A stretch of 28,835 nt of DNA from an uncultured Oscillospiraceae bacterium (GTDB lineage: Bacteria > Bacillota > Clostridia > Oscillospirales > Oscillospiraceae), in NCBI GenBank assembly GCA_934565425.1, contig CAKTHW010000014.1, forward strand, positions 1 through 28,835. Reading direction: 5' to 3'. Below the pieces are notes generated by a model. The model was given only the letters and a program-made list of their open reading frames with translations. It was not told the origin of the DNA and ran no database searches. Position numbers and translations under genes: made by a program. Shown piece after piece: positions 28,509 to 28,835 of the stretch (position 1 is its first letter; each line of letters starts with the position of its first letter).

Positions 28509-28835
28509 TCAAGCGCCCGCGGTGGGGTTCTTCACTTCCAGACCGGCGTTCATCAGCGCCTTGGCCAGCACTTCCTTATGAGCGGCGCTCATGTCGCACA
28601 GCGGCATCCGCAGCTTGCCCACGTCCAGACCCATCATGTTCATGGCGACCTTCACGGGGATGGGGTTGACCTCAATGAACAGGGCGTCCACCAGGCCGAT
28701 GGTGCTCACTTGGAGCTTGGCGGCCTCATCGAACTTGCCGTCCAGGCACAGCTGAGTCATCTCTGCCATCAGCTGGGGATAGACGTTGGAGACCACGGAA
28801 ATGACACCCTTGGCGCCCAATGCCATCAGGGGTAC
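28509..28835 (-). CDS. dapA: 4-hydroxy-tetrahydrodipicolinate synthase, 3' part only
   Basis: The last 108 residues of DapA; the gene runs off the right end of the window and the frame is open to the final base. ALGAKGVISVVSNVYPQLMAEM is the block following the active-site lysine strand, with the usual GVISVxxN sequence, and FIEVNPIPVKVAMNMMGL with RMPLC is the C-terminal signature of the family. The full enzyme, about 295 residues, condenses pyruvate with aspartate semialdehyde. The Schiff-base Lys lies outside the window. It is upstream of dapB and the ACT gene in a lysine/diaminopimelate operon; its promoter cannot be seen. The internal Met at 28826 is not the start. Confidence 0.95.
   Translation of the reverse strand, partial: VPLMALGAKGVISVVSNVYPQLMAEMTQLCLDGKFDEAAKLQVSTIGLVDALFIEVNPIPVKVAMNMMGLDVGKLRMPLCDMSAAHKEVLAKALMNAGLEVKNPTAGA

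Noticed and set aside
1..28835. CRISPR arrays, insertion sequences, rRNA genes
   Set aside because: No evenly spaced direct repeats, transposase motifs or rRNA-like segments were seen.

Overview
The window is about 28.8 kb of GC-rich, densely packed, low-GC-phylum-style (Firmicutes/Clostridia) chromosome. Strong AGGAGG ribosome sites, canonical sigma-A promoters with 17-base spacers, a DivIVA-like protein, an XRE-AbrB regulator with a YtrB-type ABC pair, and a dapA-dapB-ACT operon all point to an anaerobic gut-type clostridium. The Oscillospiraceae/Ruminococcaceae are my best guess, from style rather than from a search. It carries 36 supported protein-coding genes plus one short possible leader ORF, one tRNA-Arg(CCG), and many intrinsic terminators. 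I see no insertion sequence, integrase, rRNA or CRISPR array.

Layout. 1-1000: membrane-anchored anti-sigma-like protein behind a hairpin that buries its ribosome site. 1026-2826 (minus): YdcF-like membrane protein, a tiny basic ORF, then a Vat/CatB-like acetyltransferase. 2990-3430: XRE regulator with zinc ribbon. 3572-4501 (minus): cysK, divergent from a PepT-like peptidase and a C39-like cysteine peptidase (4771-6510). 6623-9879: M20D amidohydrolase, MerR/GyrI-type regulator and MATE pump; the pump promoter is a textbook 19-base-spacer MerR promoter laid over the regulator's stop codon. 9951-11477: M1-type metallopeptidase, probably a lipoprotein. 11522-13372 (minus): XRE-AbrB regulator, ABC ATPase and permease, divergent from a response regulator, histidine kinase and exported-protein operon (13530-16157). 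16225-18006 (minus): a membrane-anchored unknown and two tandem YbjN-like paralogs of identical length. 18157-18879: a cassette of four tiny genes (membrane peptide, RHH protein, two unknowns) ending against the 3' end of tRNA-Arg. 19145-21350: DivIVA-like, class I fumarase beta-type and ADP-ribosylglycohydrolase operon. 21391-22980: metallo-beta-lactamase-fold protein divergent from a Crp/Fnr regulator. 22958-25836 (minus): a ribosomal-protection-protein-like GTPase fused to a Rae1/YacP-type NYN ribonuclease, translationally coupled to a GIY-YIG protein. 26044-26895: lone EcfT. 26896-27232: a hairpin-dense non-coding stretch. 27233-28835 (minus): ACT protein, dapB and the 3' part of dapA.

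The most striking item is the GTPase-NYN fusion. It joins a factor family that works at the ribosomal A site to a nuclease family known to cut mRNA at the A site, which suggests a dedicated A-site mRNA-cleavage or ribosome-rescue enzyme. Also notable are the small-gene cassette at the tRNA, the repeated hairpin with core CAAAATGC/GCATTTTG directly after two unrelated stop codons, and the amidohydrolase-MerR-MATE unit. All functions are read from sequence motifs and remembered families; no database search was possible.
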